A stretch of 64,000 nt of DNA from Nitrosomonadales bacterium (GCA_016721605.1 JADKHS010000017.1:13952-77951), one strand, 5' to 3'; shown: positions 19,669-30,082, counted from the stretch's first letter. Numbers and translations are program-made. Notes: generated from the sequence alone by a model not told the origin.

Positions 19669-19805
19669 TTCAATAGATTATTGAACCGGATTGCCAAAAA
19701 AAATACTCACCCCGCGCAGGAAAAAGTATGGCCGTTTAACCAAACTAAAGTCCCGCCTGCACGGGCAGGGTAATGCGCAAAATTTTATGATGGCGATTAG
19801 TATGA

Positions 19806-20915
19806 TCATTCTCCCAAATGCGGATCAAGCTGGCGCCGCAGAAACTCATGGAAATGCAGCAGGCCGTCCTCGGTCGGAGATTGATACGGCCCAGCATCTT
19901 CGATCCCATGCTGGTGCAGCCATTTGCGTCCCTGATGCATTTTCAGGCAGATGGTATCATCCTCAAGCGCAGTTTCGCGGTAGGCTGCCTTTTCTGCTTC
20001 GACAAAATCGCGCTCGAACAGCACTATATCTTCAGGGTAGTAAAACTCCATAATGTTAGTGCAGGCATCGACCCCGCGCGGAATGACAGTACTAACCACT
20101 AATGTATTGGGGTACCACTCAACCATGATGTTAGGGTAATAGGTCAGCCAGATCGCGCCGTATTTAGGTAGCGTGCCATTGTTATAACGCAGTACCTGTT
20201 CCTGCCATTTACCGTAGACGGCACTGCCGGCTTTGCGCAGGCCATGGTTGATGCCTACAGTTTGCACGCTGTACCAGTCGCCAAATTCCCAGCGCAGATC
20301 ATCGCAATTGACGAATTTACCCAAGCCGGGATGAAACGGCGCAACATGATAGTCCTCCTGATATACCTCAATGAAAGTCTTCCAATTGAAAGCATATTCA
20401 TCTATCTCTACACGATCCAGTTGATAATTGGAAAAATCCAGTTCCTTTAGCGCAGGGATATCCGCCAGATCCTTGGCAATATTTCGTTTACCTGCGAACA
20501 GTAAGCCATTCCAGTGTTGCAACGGAGTTTTATTGAGATGCCGACAGGGACTCTGCGGGAAGCGCGGTGCACCCAACAGCTGGCCATCCAGTTGGTATGT
20601 CCAACGATGCAGGGGGCATACAATATTTTTCGCGCTACCACGACCTTCAAGCATGGTGGCCTGACGATGGCGACAAATATTGGAAAGTAATTCCACTCCA
20701 TTTTGATTACGCACCAACATCTTAGCGTTATCCATCCAATTTAAAACATGGTAATCGCCGATATCTGGAACCAACAGTTCATGCCCGATATAGCCAGGGC
20801 CGTTATCGAATAGCATGCGCTGCTCAATCTCCAAAATTTTTGGATCGAAGTACCATCGTAATGGCGGTTGTGTGTGAACTTGGGTGAGCTGATAGATCTT
20901 GGCGATCTCGGACAT
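19806..20915 (-). CDS. Rieske [2Fe-2S] aromatic ring-hydroxylating oxygenase-type protein
   Basis: Protein of 369 residues with the terminal-oxygenase alpha subunit architecture. The Rieske cluster ligands are C81-x-H83 (ICRHRQ) and C100-x2-H103 (VCPLHRW). The mononuclear iron histidines are H190 and H195 in EDYHVAPFHPGL. I place the start at the ATG of MSEIAKIYQL (20915), preceded by AAGGAAG; a longer frame upstream has no family similarity. No reductase or ferredoxin gene is adjacent. Homologues in chemolithotrophs are often annotated as SRPBCC-type oxygenases of unknown substrate; the reaction cannot be assigned. Confidence 0.85.
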   Translation of the reverse strand: MSEIAKIYQLTQVHTQPPLRWYFDPKILEIEQRMLFDNGPGYIGHELLVPDIGDYHVLNWMDNAKMLVRNQNGVELLSNICRHRQATMLEGRGSAKNIVCPLHRWTYQLDGQLLGAPRFPQSPCRHLNKTPLQHWNGLLFAGKRNIAKDLADIPALKELDFSNYQLDRVEIDEYAFNWKTFIEVYQEDYHVAPFHPGLGKFVNCDDLRWEFGDWYSVQTVGINHGLRKAGSAVYGKWQEQVLRYNNGTLPKYGAIWLTYYPNIMVEWYPNTLVVSTVIPRGVDACTNIMEFYYPEDIVLFERDFVEAEKAAYRETALEDDTICLKMHQGRKWLHQHGIEDAGPYQSPTEDGLLHFHEFLRRQLDPHLGE

Positions 20916-21063
20916 ACCAACATCTTCCTTGCAAAAAGTGAATACGTTACGGGAAAAAAGATTAAATTGTCCCTTAAAATGGCAGGGAGGAGCAACAAAA
21001 ACTGTCATTCTGTGGCGAGCAAATGAATTTGCCTTGCCCATTTCATAGCAACAGGCATGCACA

Positions 21064-21954
21064 TCAGTGAATGTCTTTAGGCTTTGGGCTACGTTTGACT
21101 GCACTCATTGCCTTGAGATAAGCGATAATTTCTTTTGTGACGTTCGCTCGATTAGGGATCTCCTGTGCAAGTCCAGGCATCAGCGTGTTGTGTCGGATAC
21201 TCGATGGATTCTCGATCCAGCGTGTCAGATACTTAGGCTTGATGTACTCGACCACACTCGTCGGGTAATTGAGCTCAGGTGCTTTGCCGCCGCCTTCACC
21301 ATTGATTATATGGCATGCCATGCAATACTTACGAAAGTGCAAGAAACCACGCTGCACTTCTGCGGAAGCCTTGGCTGGCGGGGAAAGATTCGGAAAGCGG
21401 GTTGCAAATGCGGTAAGTTCGATACTCTTCACCTGGTAAGGCATGTCAGACGCGCCATCCTCAAGCAACCCTTTTGATTTTTTGTTGTCCCAGATTAAGT
21501 AGAGTGGCCCAAGTTGTACTACCTCGTTATTTTGTAGTATGTTGGTCATCATAAATGGTGAGTCGCTGTCGTATGCAAAAGCGAAATAGGCATCATAAGA
21601 GAGAAATTTTGCGATTGGTACGCTCGCTTGATATCCATCCATTGAAATGAATACGACCTCCTCTGCTTTGCCCCACTCTTTGCCAAATATGTTGTCAAAA
21701 AGTGATCGGGCAGGATAAGCCTTGTAGACGCGGTCTTTTTTCTCGTGGATCTCAAAAATTTTTAACGAAACTGCTGGAGCGATAGTAGCGAGATCGCTTA
21801 AAGTCAGACTCTTGACGATTTGACCTTTATCCTTAAATTCAATGCCGATGTCGCTTTGTGAAAATGCTAGCGTAGGTAAACAAATGACGTTGCCGCAAAC
21901 TGCAATAAGCGTTAGAAAAATATTTTGGAAATTTCTTGAGATTCGATTATTCAT
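21064..21954 (-). CDS. Periplasmic cytochrome c with molybdopterin-oxidoreductase-like N-terminal domain
   Basis: Product of 296 residues with a signal peptide (NIFLTLIAVCGNVICLPTLA, then a SerGln cleavage area). The C-terminal third is a class I cytochrome c: heme site CMACH at 211-215 and a likely axial Met259 in LMPGL. Residues about 35-185 resemble the fold of sulfite-oxidase-type molybdopterin-binding domains (ARSLFDNIFG, VFISMDGYQASVP, LYLIWDN) but I see no catalytic cysteine, so a cofactor is doubtful. The ATG at 21954 is preceded by GAGGCAG. The Rieske oxygenase gene lies 148 bases downstream on the same strand, so an electron-transfer link is possible but unproven. Confidence 0.75.
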   Translation of the reverse strand: MNNRISRNFQNIFLTLIAVCGNVICLPTLAFSQSDIGIEFKDKGQIVKSLTLSDLATIAPAVSLKIFEIHEKKDRVYKAYPARSLFDNIFGKEWGKAEEVVFISMDGYQASVPIAKFLSYDAYFAFAYDSDSPFMMTNILQNNEVVQLGPLYLIWDNKKSKGLLEDGASDMPYQVKSIELTAFATRFPNLSPPAKASAEVQRGFLHFRKYCMACHIINGEGGGKAPELNYPTSVVEYIKPKYLTRWIENPSSIRHNTLMPGLAQEIPNRANVTKEIIAYLKAMSAVKRSPKPKDIH

Positions 21955-22165
21955 ATTCTGCCTCGCAGGCGGTAAATATTTTTGAAAAGATGGCATCATT
22001 GGATACGAACTTTTGGCAAAAAACAATATGAAAGAAGTTTTACCAGGGCCTAAGAAATACCTTGGCTTCGACGTTTTTTTAAATTTTTATGAGCGCTAGC
22101 GAACTGAAAATTAATCAAAGAAGTGTTACTTTAATAACTCTGTATTTTTATCAAGGAGGGAAGTC

Positions 22166-22510
22166 ATGAAAGTCAAAATTACGACAATTTGTTTTATGGC
22201 CGGTATATTGCTGATACCTATCAGGGGCTTTACCGCCGATTCAACAATAGACCATCCAGATCCTATGACAATAGTTAAGGACTCGGATATAGCAAATAAA
22301 ATAAAAACCAGACTGAACGCTGACAGACATTTGGGCAAATTCAAGAGTATCAAAGTTGATATGGATAACAATGGTGTTGTATGGTTGAGCGGTACGGCCC
22401 ACCTTTTATCAGAAGAGGAAAAAGCTGTTGAAATCGCTCGGGGTAACGAAGGTGTGGTTATAGTTAAAAGCAACATCCAAATCAAGAATGGGCATCCCAT
22501 ACATGAGTGA
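22166..22510 (+). CDS. BON-domain periplasmic protein (OsmY-like)
   Basis: A 114-residue exported protein: signal peptide MKVKITTICFMAGILLIPI with cleavage near FTA, then one BON domain (IANKIKTRLNADRHLG, VDMDNNGVVWLSGTAHL, EGVVIVKSNIQI). BON domains bind phospholipids and occur in osmotic-shock protein OsmY. A very strong AAGGAGGG ribosome site lies upstream. It stands alone between the cytochrome gene (divergent) and a convergent thrC. Confidence 0.85.
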   Translation: MKVKITTICFMAGILLIPIRGFTADSTIDHPDPMTIVKDSDIANKIKTRLNADRHLGKFKSIKVDMDNNGVVWLSGTAHLLSEEEKAVEIARGNEGVVIVKSNIQIKNGHPIHE

Positions 22511-22867
22511 TGTCATAGGTAGCATTCTTATAAAATGCATGTTTGTATACCATGACGGATATTTTCAACGCCGCCGAAGCGTTTGGCCGGAGTTTCTCTA
22601 ACTGCATTGAGGTTTGAAATTCACTGAAGTAAACCCGGCTCTGCCGGGATCGATTTTTAAGCGAAATTGAAGCAGTCACACCGTGGGTTGAGTTGGAAAG
22701 AGGCGGTATCATCCACCCATTAATTTGATGCTGGCCCGCCGGAGAAACTACTTCCTGTTAATGAATTGTTTGATGGTAAAGCCTCTTTATATTCAGCCAA
22801 CAGGGTACGTCATGAAAACAGCAGCATGCCTCCGCACTCATCATAAAACCTTGGGCATTTTTGAGCT
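22511..22867. other. Intergenic stretch between BON gene and thrC with a hairpin
   Basis: No gene recognised in these 357 bases between convergent genes. The only structure is a six-pair hairpin, CCCGGC-TCT-GCCGGG at 22634-22648, followed by ATCGATTTTTA; it could end transcription from the BON gene, although it is 124 bases past its stop. Confidence 0.45.
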
Positions 22868-24300
22868 CTAATTCAAAATTTTGGCAACGATGTACGCCTT
22901 AAGCTTTTCCAAATCTGCATCCATCACTTCAACGCATTGCGGTAATTTCTCGATACACTCTAACCCGGCAGGCCGCTCAGGATTGCGTCCGAGCGCTTCG
23001 ATGATGGTGTCTTCAAACTTGGCTGGCAATGCAGTTTCCAAGCAGATTAGCGGCAAGCTGGGGCGGCGTTGTTCGAGGCCAACTTTGATCCCATCCGCAG
23101 TATGGGTATCGACCATTACGTCGTAGTCTTCCCACAGTTCGCGGATGATCTTTAGGCGGTCGAGGTGCGTACTTTTGCCGGAAGCGAAACCAAATTTAGA
23201 CAGCTCGTGCCAATAGGGCGTGCCCTTGATATCGAACGCGCCTCCTGCATCAATGCTGCTCCAGAATTCGCGCACCTTGGCTGCATCGCGCCCAACCAGA
23301 TCAAATATAAAGCGTTCGAAGTTGGATGCCTTGGAAATATCCATCGACGGGCTGCTGGTGTGATAGGTGTGATCCGTCGCGCGCGGGCGATAGATGCCGG
23401 TTCTAAAGAACTCATCCAATACATCGTTTTCGTTAGTGGCAAGGATAAGCTGGCCGATGGGCAAGCCCATCATGCGCGCAATGTGGCCAGCGCAGATGTT
23501 ACCGAAATTACCAGAAGGCACCGAAAATGCAACCTTCTCATCGTTGGATTGCGTCGCGGCAAAGTAGCCCTTGAAGTAATAGACGATCTGCGCCGACACG
23601 CGCGCCCAGTTGATCGAATTGACCGTGCCGATTTTATATTTGGCCTTGAAGGCGTGATCATTGGACACCGCCTTGACGATGTCCTGGGCATCGTCAAAGG
23701 TGCCGCGTACGGCGATGTTGTGGATATTGGCATCGTGCAGCGAATACATCTGCGCACGCTGGAAAGCGGACTTTTACCGTGCGGCGACAACATAAACACG
23801 CGGATGCCGCGCTTGCCGCGCATGGCGTATTCCGCTGCTGAACCAGTGTCACCGGAAGTAGCACCAAGGATATTAAGCTCTTCGTGCTGTTTATCCAGCA
23901 CGTACTCGAACAGATTGCCCAGCAATTGCATCGCCATGTCTTTGAACGACAAGGTCGGGCCGTTGGATAATTCTAAAATATGCATTCCCGACTCCAGCGT
24001 ACGCAGTGGGGTAATTTGCTGGGTGTCAGAATCGGCGCGGGCGTTGTGATACGTGGCAGAGGTATAGGTCTTGCTAACAATCGCTTTAAGGTCGTCTGCA
24101 GGAATATCCGTTGCAAATTTGGACAGCACGGCATAAGCGAGATCAGCATAAGGCAGATTGCGCCAGTGATCCAGATCAGCCCGTGTTACTTGTGGATATT
24201 CTTCCGGCAGGTACAGGCCGCCATCGGGCGCGAGCCCACCGAGCAGGATTTCGGTGAAATTTTTAGCGGGTGAATTACCGCGTGTAGAGATGTATTTCAT
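22868..24300 (-). CDS. thrC: Threonine synthase, frameshifted
   Basis: PLP enzyme for the last step of threonine synthesis (O-phosphohomoserine to threonine). The N-terminal part, MKYISTRGNSPAKNFTEI, carries the PLP lysine in LSFKDMAMQLLG and the phosphate-binding GATSGDTGSAAEYAMRGK. The frame breaks between 23771 and 23772, in HGKMSAFQ, where a single A/T pair is missing. The remainder, from MYSLHDANIHNIAVRG through VPSGNFGNICAGHI to the end, is in frame thereafter. Restored length is 477 residues, the normal long proteobacterial type. It follows hom and alaA in the same direction. Confidence 0.93.
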
Positions 24301-24389
24301 TGCTATGCTCGCTTCGTTTTTAATCCCTATTCCTTTTGCAGAAGGGAGGGTAGAGAGTAAGTTTTTAAAAATTGTAGAGACAGAATGCC

Positions 24390-25703
24390 TTATTTACCCA
24401 ATTCTTCCATACGGATGCGCGTCACATTACCCACTACTACTGGCAATTTTTCAAGTCTGGCAATAGCTGCATTGATGCGCTTTTCGCGTGTCAAATGGGT
24501 AAGCAAAATCAAGTCCGTCTCGTCTTCACCCTCACCCGGCTCTTTCTGAATCAAGGCATCAATCGAAATCTGCTCATCAGCCAGCACGCGCGTGATATCG
24601 GCCAGCACACCAGGTTCATCATGCACCCGCAGGCGCAGATAGTAACAAGTCAGCACCTCAGCTATGGGCAGAATAGGCAGGTCGACCAATTGATCCGGCT
24701 GGAATGCCAAATGCGGCACTCGATGTTCCGGGTCGGCCGTGTGCATACGCGTCACATCAACCAGATCGGCAATCACCGCACTGGCCGTTGGTTCCGCACC
24801 CGCGCCCTTGCCGTAATACAACGTCGCGCCGACTGCGTCGCCCTGCACTACCACCGCGTTCATTGCACCTTCCACGTTGGCGATCAGTCGTTTGGCGGGA
24901 ATCAAGGTGGGATGCACTCGTAACTCGACACCTGCCGTGGTGCGTTTGGTAATTCCGAGCAGTTTAATGCGGTAGCCGAGCTGTTCGGCATACTTTATGT
25001 CCTTTGCATTAAGCTGGGAAATGCCTTCAATATACGCCTTGTCGAATTGCATCGGAATACCGAATGCAATTGCAGAAAGTATGGTGATTTTGTGCGCGGC
25101 ATCCACCCCTTCAATGTCGAAGGTCGGATCGGCCTCGGCGTAACCCAAACGCTGCGCCTCTTTCAGTACAGTATCAAAACTCAGCCCCTTATCACGCATC
25201 TCGGATAGGATAAAGTTGGTCGTTCCGTTAATAATCCCGGCAATCCATTCAATGCGATTGGCGCTCAGGCCCTCGCGTACCGCTTTGATAATCGGCACAC
25301 CGCCCGCTACTGCCGCTTCGAATGCAACCATCACACCCTGCTTTTGTGCCTCGGCAAATATTTCATTGCCATACATAGCCAATAACGCCTTGTTTGCAGT
25401 GACTACATGCTTACCATTAGCTATCGCCTTAAGCACCAATTCCTTGGCCACACCGCAGCCGCCGATTAGCTCAATAACGATATCCACTTCCGGATCGCTC
25501 ACCACAGCGAATGCATCGTCAACTACACGACAGGTACCCTGTGTAATTTCATTGGCACGCACCACGTCTTTTTCCGCCACCACAACAATACGTATAGGAC
25601 GGCCCGCACGGCGGGAAATTTCTTCTGCATTGCGTGACAACACAGTAAATGTGCCCGCACCTACGGTGCCTATACCCAGTAGACCTACGTTCATTGGCTT
25701 CAT
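24390..25703 (-). CDS. hom: Homoserine dehydrogenase
   Basis: NAD(P)-dependent reduction of aspartate semialdehyde to homoserine. The 437-residue protein has the nucleotide-binding start VGLLGIGTVGAGTF, the catalytic domain with TANKALLA, AGGVPIIKAVREGLSA and GIINGTTNFIL, and a C-terminal ACT domain (YYLRLRVHDEPGVLADITRV) for threonine feedback. It is a monofunctional enzyme without aspartokinase. Gene order alaA-hom-thrC suggests one operon. Confidence 0.96.
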   Translation of the reverse strand: MKPMNVGLLGIGTVGAGTFTVLSRNAEEISRRAGRPIRIVVVAEKDVVRANEITQGTCRVVDDAFAVVSDPEVDIVIELIGGCGVAKELVLKAIANGKHVVTANKALLAMYGNEIFAEAQKQGVMVAFEAAVAGGVPIIKAVREGLSANRIEWIAGIINGTTNFILSEMRDKGLSFDTVLKEAQRLGYAEADPTFDIEGVDAAHKITILSAIAFGIPMQFDKAYIEGISQLNAKDIKYAEQLGYRIKLLGITKRTTAGVELRVHPTLIPAKRLIANVEGAMNAVVVQGDAVGATLYYGKGAGAEPTASAVIADLVDVTRMHTADPEHRVPHLAFQPDQLVDLPILPIAEVLTCYYLRLRVHDEPGVLADITRVLADEQISIDALIQKEPGEGEDETDLILLTHLTREKRINAAIARLEKLPVVVGNVTRIRMEELGK

Positions 25704-25795
25704 TATTTTCTACTCCAAAATTCAATTCGTTTATTCACTCCCTCTCGGCTCCTTGTCAATCGGGATTGGGAAAAGTTAAGGCACATTTAGACCCT

Positions 25796-27056
25796 TTATT
25801 TCTTCCCATAACGTTTGCGGTAATACTCCAGAAAACGTGCAATTCGGCCAATCGCTTCGACTAAATCGTCAGCATTAGGCAGGAACACCACGCGGAAGTG
25901 ATCGGGATTCGGCCAGTTAAAACCCGTACCCTGAACCACTAACACTTTCTCCGTTTCCAGCAATTCAAGGATAAACTTCTGATCGTCATTGATCGGGTAC
26001 ATCTTCTGGTCCAGGCGCGGAAACATATATAGCGCGGCTTTCGGCTTGACGCATGACACACCCGGAATAGCGGTAAGCAATTGATGTGCAAGATCCCGCT
26101 GCTTACAGCCGCCCGGAAGGCGCGACCAGATCATTGATACTCTGATAACCTCCCAGCGCAGTCTGGATGGCAAATTGCCCTGGCACGTTTGAACACAGCC
26201 GCATCGAAGCGAGAATGCCTAGGCCATCAATATAATCCTGCGCGTGCTTCTTTCTGCCCGACACAATCATCCAACCGGCACGATAGCCACAAGCGCGATA
26301 ATTCTTGGACAGGCCATTAAACGTAACAAACAGTACATCATCCGCCAGCGAAGCAATTGAGGTATGGCTCACGCCGTCATAGAGCACTTTGTCATAAATC
26401 TCATCGGCGAACACAATGAGTCTGTTTTTGCGTGCGATTTCAATAATCTCTTGCAACAACGAATCCGGGTATATCGTACCAGTGGGATTATTCGGGTTGA
26501 TCAACACGATGGCGCGCGTGTTAGGTGTAATTTTGCTGCTGATGTCAGCCACGTCCGGCAACCAATCAGCTTGTTCATCGCATAAATAGTGGCGTGGTGT
26601 GCCGCCTGCCAAGGTGACCGCCGCCGTCCACAGCGGATAATCCGGTGCTGGCACCAGCACTTCGTCTCCCGTATTAAGTAGTCCCTGCATGGACATTACA
26701 ATCAATTCGGATGCGCCATTGCCAATAAAAATATCCTCCAACCCGACTCCGGCAATATTTTTTTGCTGAGCGTAATGCATGATGGCTTTGCGCGCGGCAA
26801 ACAGTCCTTTTGAATCAGAATAGCCGGAAGAATTGGGCAGATTATGTATTACGTCCTGCTGAATTTCTTCTGGCGCTTCAAAGCCAAATGAAGCTAAATT
26901 GCCAATATTCAGTTTTATAATACGATGGCCGTCCTCTTCCATTTGCTTAGCCCGCGTCATTACGGGGCCGCGAATGTCATAACAGACACTGGTTAGCTTG
27001 GTGGATTTCAATACAAGGGGCACCATTTCCATATCTGTACTATCAGGTTGTTTCAA
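25796..27056 (-). CDS. alaA: Glutamate-pyruvate aminotransferase AlaA-type, frameshifted
   Basis: Class I/II PLP aminotransferase that makes alanine from pyruvate and glutamate. Similarity to AlaA is strong across the length: KSTKLTSVCYDIRGPVM, VPAPDYPLWTAAVTLAGG, VLINPNNPTG, and the PLP lysine in FNGLSKNYRACGYRAGW. The frame shifts at about 26104 in the equivalent of GRLCKQRDL, compatible with loss of two bases in a TG repeat. After it, IPGVSCVKPKAALYMFPRLD and VQGTGFNWPNPDHFRVV complete a 420-residue enzyme. It precedes hom, the usual betaproteobacterial arrangement. Confidence 0.9.
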
Positions 27057-27225
27057 TTGGCTCTCTCAATCTTATTGCTTCAAAACTGTGACATCAATCC
27101 GCTGGGTGGTAGAATTTGACACGAACAAAAAATGTCATAAATACACTTATTGCCCTTGAAATTACTGACTGCAAAAGGGCGTGATTCTAACCGAGCGCGC
27201 CTGGGTCAGCAAATGGAGAACTCGC

Positions 27226-27594
27226 GTGAAACTGCATCTCAACACCCGCACAAACCAAAATATTTTCACTGCCCACGGCACTGGCTATGTCACGGTCAGC
27301 GACCAGTGCTTTAAGCATTCCATAGTGGTTACGCCGGAACAGGTATTCACAGATTGGCAGCCGCAAGGTTTCGATGCATTAAATGAATCGCATTTTGTCT
27401 ATCTTTTAGCCATGAAGCCAGAAATTGTGCTGCTCGGAACAGGCACGCGGCAGCGCTTTCCGCATCCACGCCTATATCAGCAATTAACTGCGGCCAGCAT
27501 TGGCGTGGAAAGTATGGATACCCCCGCCGCCTGCCGCACTTACAACATCTTAATGGGAGAAGACCGCAAAGTGGTTGCCGCCATCTTGTTATAA
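27226..27594 (+). CDS. Mth938-like (DUF498/DUF598) domain protein
   Basis: Small protein of about 122 residues. The core SDQCFKHSIVVTPEQVF, KPEIVLLGTGTRQRFP and VESMDTPAACRTYNILMGED match the Mth938/xcc1710 family, related to NDUFAF3, whose molecular role in bacteria is unknown. A GTG start at 27226 is chosen because GGAGA lies 8 bases upstream; the frame is open to 27181 without family similarity. It is divergent from alaA and its last 55 bases overlap the convergent modC frame. Confidence 0.82.
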   Translation: MKLHLNTRTNQNIFTAHGTGYVTVSDQCFKHSIVVTPEQVFTDWQPQGFDALNESHFVYLLAMKPEIVLLGTGTRQRFPHPRLYQQLTAASIGVESMDTPAACRTYNILMGEDRKVVAAILL

Positions 27595-28568
27595 CTGTTG
27601 ATGAGTATTAACCGTAATCCGAGTAAAACATGCCCTTCGCGGGCGTGCTCTATACACTGTATTGTCACCGGCAAGATATTCAACAAACTTGTGTTCTCCG
27701 GCTTAGTGAGCACAATACCGACATCCTTCGCAAGAATACGCAAACGTTGCGGTCTACCAACGCTATCCGAATAAATAGGGTTGCTCAGCCAAAAACAGTC
27801 TTCGCCAACATGAAAAGAAGTTAACCCATGTTCTTTTTTTAGCCCTAACTGACCCTCAATGACCGACACCACGCCTTCGTCGTTAAATAGCGGAGAGTCC
27901 GATCGTGATAAGGCGTGTTTAAGCGTTTCGACACGATCAATGTGCCCATCCCGCAGAAACACCACGCGATCTGCAAGACGCTCTACTTCGGCTGGCGCAT
28001 GGGTAACATACACAATCGGCACGTCCGCTTCTATTACCAAGCGTTCGAAATAGGGAAGGATGTCACGCTTGGTCTGCGTGTCAAGCGCCGAAAGTGGTTC
28101 ATCCATCAATAACAGGCGCGGACTTGTCAACAACGCACGGCCCAAGGCAACACGCTGACGTTCCCCACCGGAAAGTTGATTAACGTTACGTTCGATCAGG
28201 TTTTCGATGGCCAACATACGAACGACCTCATCTAAATGGAGTTTACGCTCAGCAATCGGTGTGCGCTTGTAACCATAGAGGAGATTTTCGCGTACAGACA
28301 GATGCGGCAACAAACTTGCCTCTTGAAAAACCATAGCGATCCGCCGCCGATGCAGCGGTACCCAGCAACGTCCATTCAGCCAAATTTCGTTACGGAAACT
28401 CACGCGTGCGCCACTCTGGCGCTCCAAACCGGCAATCAGTCGCAGCAATGTCGTCTTGCCTGAGCCAGAACGTCCAAACAGAACAGTGACACCCTCTGCA
28501 GGCCAATCAACATCAACATCAAAAATAAAGTTTGGGTGAGTAATTCGGGCGCGTACTGACAAAGTCAT
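27540..28568 (-). CDS. modC: Molybdate ABC transporter ATP-binding protein
   Basis: ATPase of the molybdate importer. The Walker A FGRSGSGKTTLLRLIAGLER, the Q-loop VFQEASLLPHLSV, the signature LSGGERQRVALGRALL and Walker B LLLMDEPLSALD are intact. The last third is a TOBE/Mop-type domain (ILAKDVGIVL, SLLNILPVTI, EHAREGHVLLGLRL), but it stops short with an unlikely tail that overlaps the Mth938-like gene. The molybdate-binding TOBE domain is therefore truncated or its frame is disturbed near 27610. It starts 24 bases after the repaired modB stop. Confidence 0.93.
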   Translation of the reverse strand: MTLSVRARITHPNFIFDVDVDWPAEGVTVLFGRSGSGKTTLLRLIAGLERQSGARVSFRNEIWLNGRCWVPLHRRRIAMVFQEASLLPHLSVRENLLYGYKRTPIAERKLHLDEVVRMLAIENLIERNVNQLSGGERQRVALGRALLTSPRLLLMDEPLSALDTQTKRDILPYFERLVIEADVPIVYVTHAPAEVERLADRVVFLRDGHIDRVETLKHALSRSDSPLFNDEGVVSVIEGQLGLKKEHGLTSFHVGEDCFWLSNPIYSDSVGRPQRLRILAKDVGIVLTKPENTSLLNILPVTIQCIEHAREGHVLLGLRLILINSYNKMAATTLRSSPIKML

Positions 28569-28592
28569 GGTTTTACCATCTCAAAACCTCGA

Positions 28593-29268
28593 TTAAACCA
28601 GTACACCACAAAAGCACGATAAACGCAAAATCAACAACATCAAACTAAGTCTTCCTGCAGCGGCATACTGCATACCTTCAGTAGCAGCCATAGATAGTGG
28701 TTGATAATACGTGGGTAACCCCCGGAATATTACCACCCACCATCAGAACTACCCCAAACTCACCCATCGTGTGAGCGAAAGTAAGCGTCATGGCAACGAT
28801 GAAGCCACTTTTTGTCATCGGTAAAACTACACTAATGAAGCGATCAATCACGCCAGCCCCAAGCGAAGCGGCAACTTCAATCGGGCGTCGCCCCAAGTTG
28901 GCAAATGCTTGCTCTAAGGGTTGCACGGCAAACGGCAAGGAATACAACACTGAACCGATCAATATCCCCTCAAAAGTAAAGGCGAGATGATGTAGCCCGA
29001 TATCCTCTAACGTTCCGCCGATGAAGCCGCGCGGGCCAAGCGCAATCAAAAGATAAAACCCAAGCACGGTGGGCGGCAACACCAGCGGCAATGCAACTAC
29101 AGCCTGCACGGCAGTCCGGTAGATAGAACGCCCGCTAGTTAACCACCAAGCCAAAGGCGTAGCAACCACCATCAAAATTAATGTGGTACACAAACAAAGC
29201 TGTATCGTGAGCCAGATCGCTGTCCAGTCCTCTGCGGTCAAACTCAAGCTTTGTCTGAAGGACTCCAA
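28593..29268 (-). CDS. modB: Molybdate ABC transporter permease, frameshifted at the C-terminus
   Basis: Inner-membrane permease of about 224 residues after repair. Hydrophobic helices include AIWLTIQLCLCTTLILMV and VVALPLVLPPTVLGFYLLIA. The EAA-loop region reads EVAASLGAGVIDRFISVVLP, and FAHTMGEFGVVLMVGGNIPG is the ModB hallmark. An extra C at 28688-28689 truncates the frame at STTIY; with it removed the protein continues EGMQYAAAGRLSLMLLILRL to a stop at 28593. Only 3 bases separate it from modA, so the two are coupled. Confidence 0.9.
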
Positions 29269-29271
29269 AAT

Positions 29272-30055
29272 CTATCTTGCCGAAGAGTGATGTTTTTGGG
29301 GTAGCGCAAAGCCATAGCTTTCCATGATTTTGCGCGACTCTGACGTCTGGACGTAAGCCGCAAATCGCCGCGCAAGCACGCTGTCCTTCGCTCGCTTGGT
29401 TATTACAAATGCTTGTGCCAACGGCTCATGAAGACCATCATCAATCAAGCTATACCCTCCTCGTTTAGACATTGCGGGGTTAAGCGCCAGCGAAAGGGCA
29501 ATAATACCGGCATCGGCTGCCCCGGTACTTACCATCTGTGCGGTATGTTCGATATTTTCGCCAAAGACAAGCTTGCCCTGTAGTTTTTCCCACATCCCGG
29601 CCGATTTTAGAGCTTCCTTGGCACGCATACCATAAGGTGCAAATTCAGGATTAGCGATGGCCACTTTATGAATGGCCGATTCAGACAGTTTTTGCAGCGT
29701 CAGCTTAGTGGCATCAGTCGTTGCAGACCAAATTACCAGACGGCCAATCGCATAAACTTCCAGGATCGGCGCTCGTTAGCCCTTTTTTATTCAACATCTG
29801 TGGAAAATCAACGTCGGCCGCGAACAACATATCAAAAGGCGCGCCATTCTGAATTTGCATAGTAAATTTTCCTGAGGAGCCATACATAACCTTCACCACG
29901 TCATTACGGTTTTCGGCATTAAATTTACTCACGATATCGGCCATGGCAAATTTTATACTGGAAGCGGCGACGATCGTGATGGTTTCCGCTATGGCGATAC
30001 TGGATCCAAACGCGAATGCTACCGCGATAATAAGGGTGTGAAAAATTTTAATCAT
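29272..30055 (-). CDS. modA: Molybdate-binding periplasmic protein, frameshifted
   Basis: Substrate-binding protein of the molybdate importer, about 260 residues after repair. The start MIKIFHTLIIAVAFAFGSS is a signal peptide, with an AAAGGA ribosome site just upstream. Ligand-site motifs are visible: VAASSIKFAM, YGSSGKFTMQIQNGAPFDM and LFAADVDFPQ. An extra C at 29760-29761 breaks the frame after SADP; the continuation VYAIGRLVIWSA through NPEFAPYGMRAKEAL and GAADAGIIALSLAL completes the protein. It is followed by modB and modC. Confidence 0.92.
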
Positions 30056-30082
30056 AGTAAAATTCCTTTTCATTGGTTGGAA

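Noticed and set aside
23165..24049. Plus-strand frame of 294 codons opposite thrC
   Set aside because: Antisense to a strongly supported threonine synthase; the sequence lacks domains.
24495..24923. Plus-strand frame inside hom
   Set aside because: Lies entirely within the well supported homoserine dehydrogenase gene; no family similarity.
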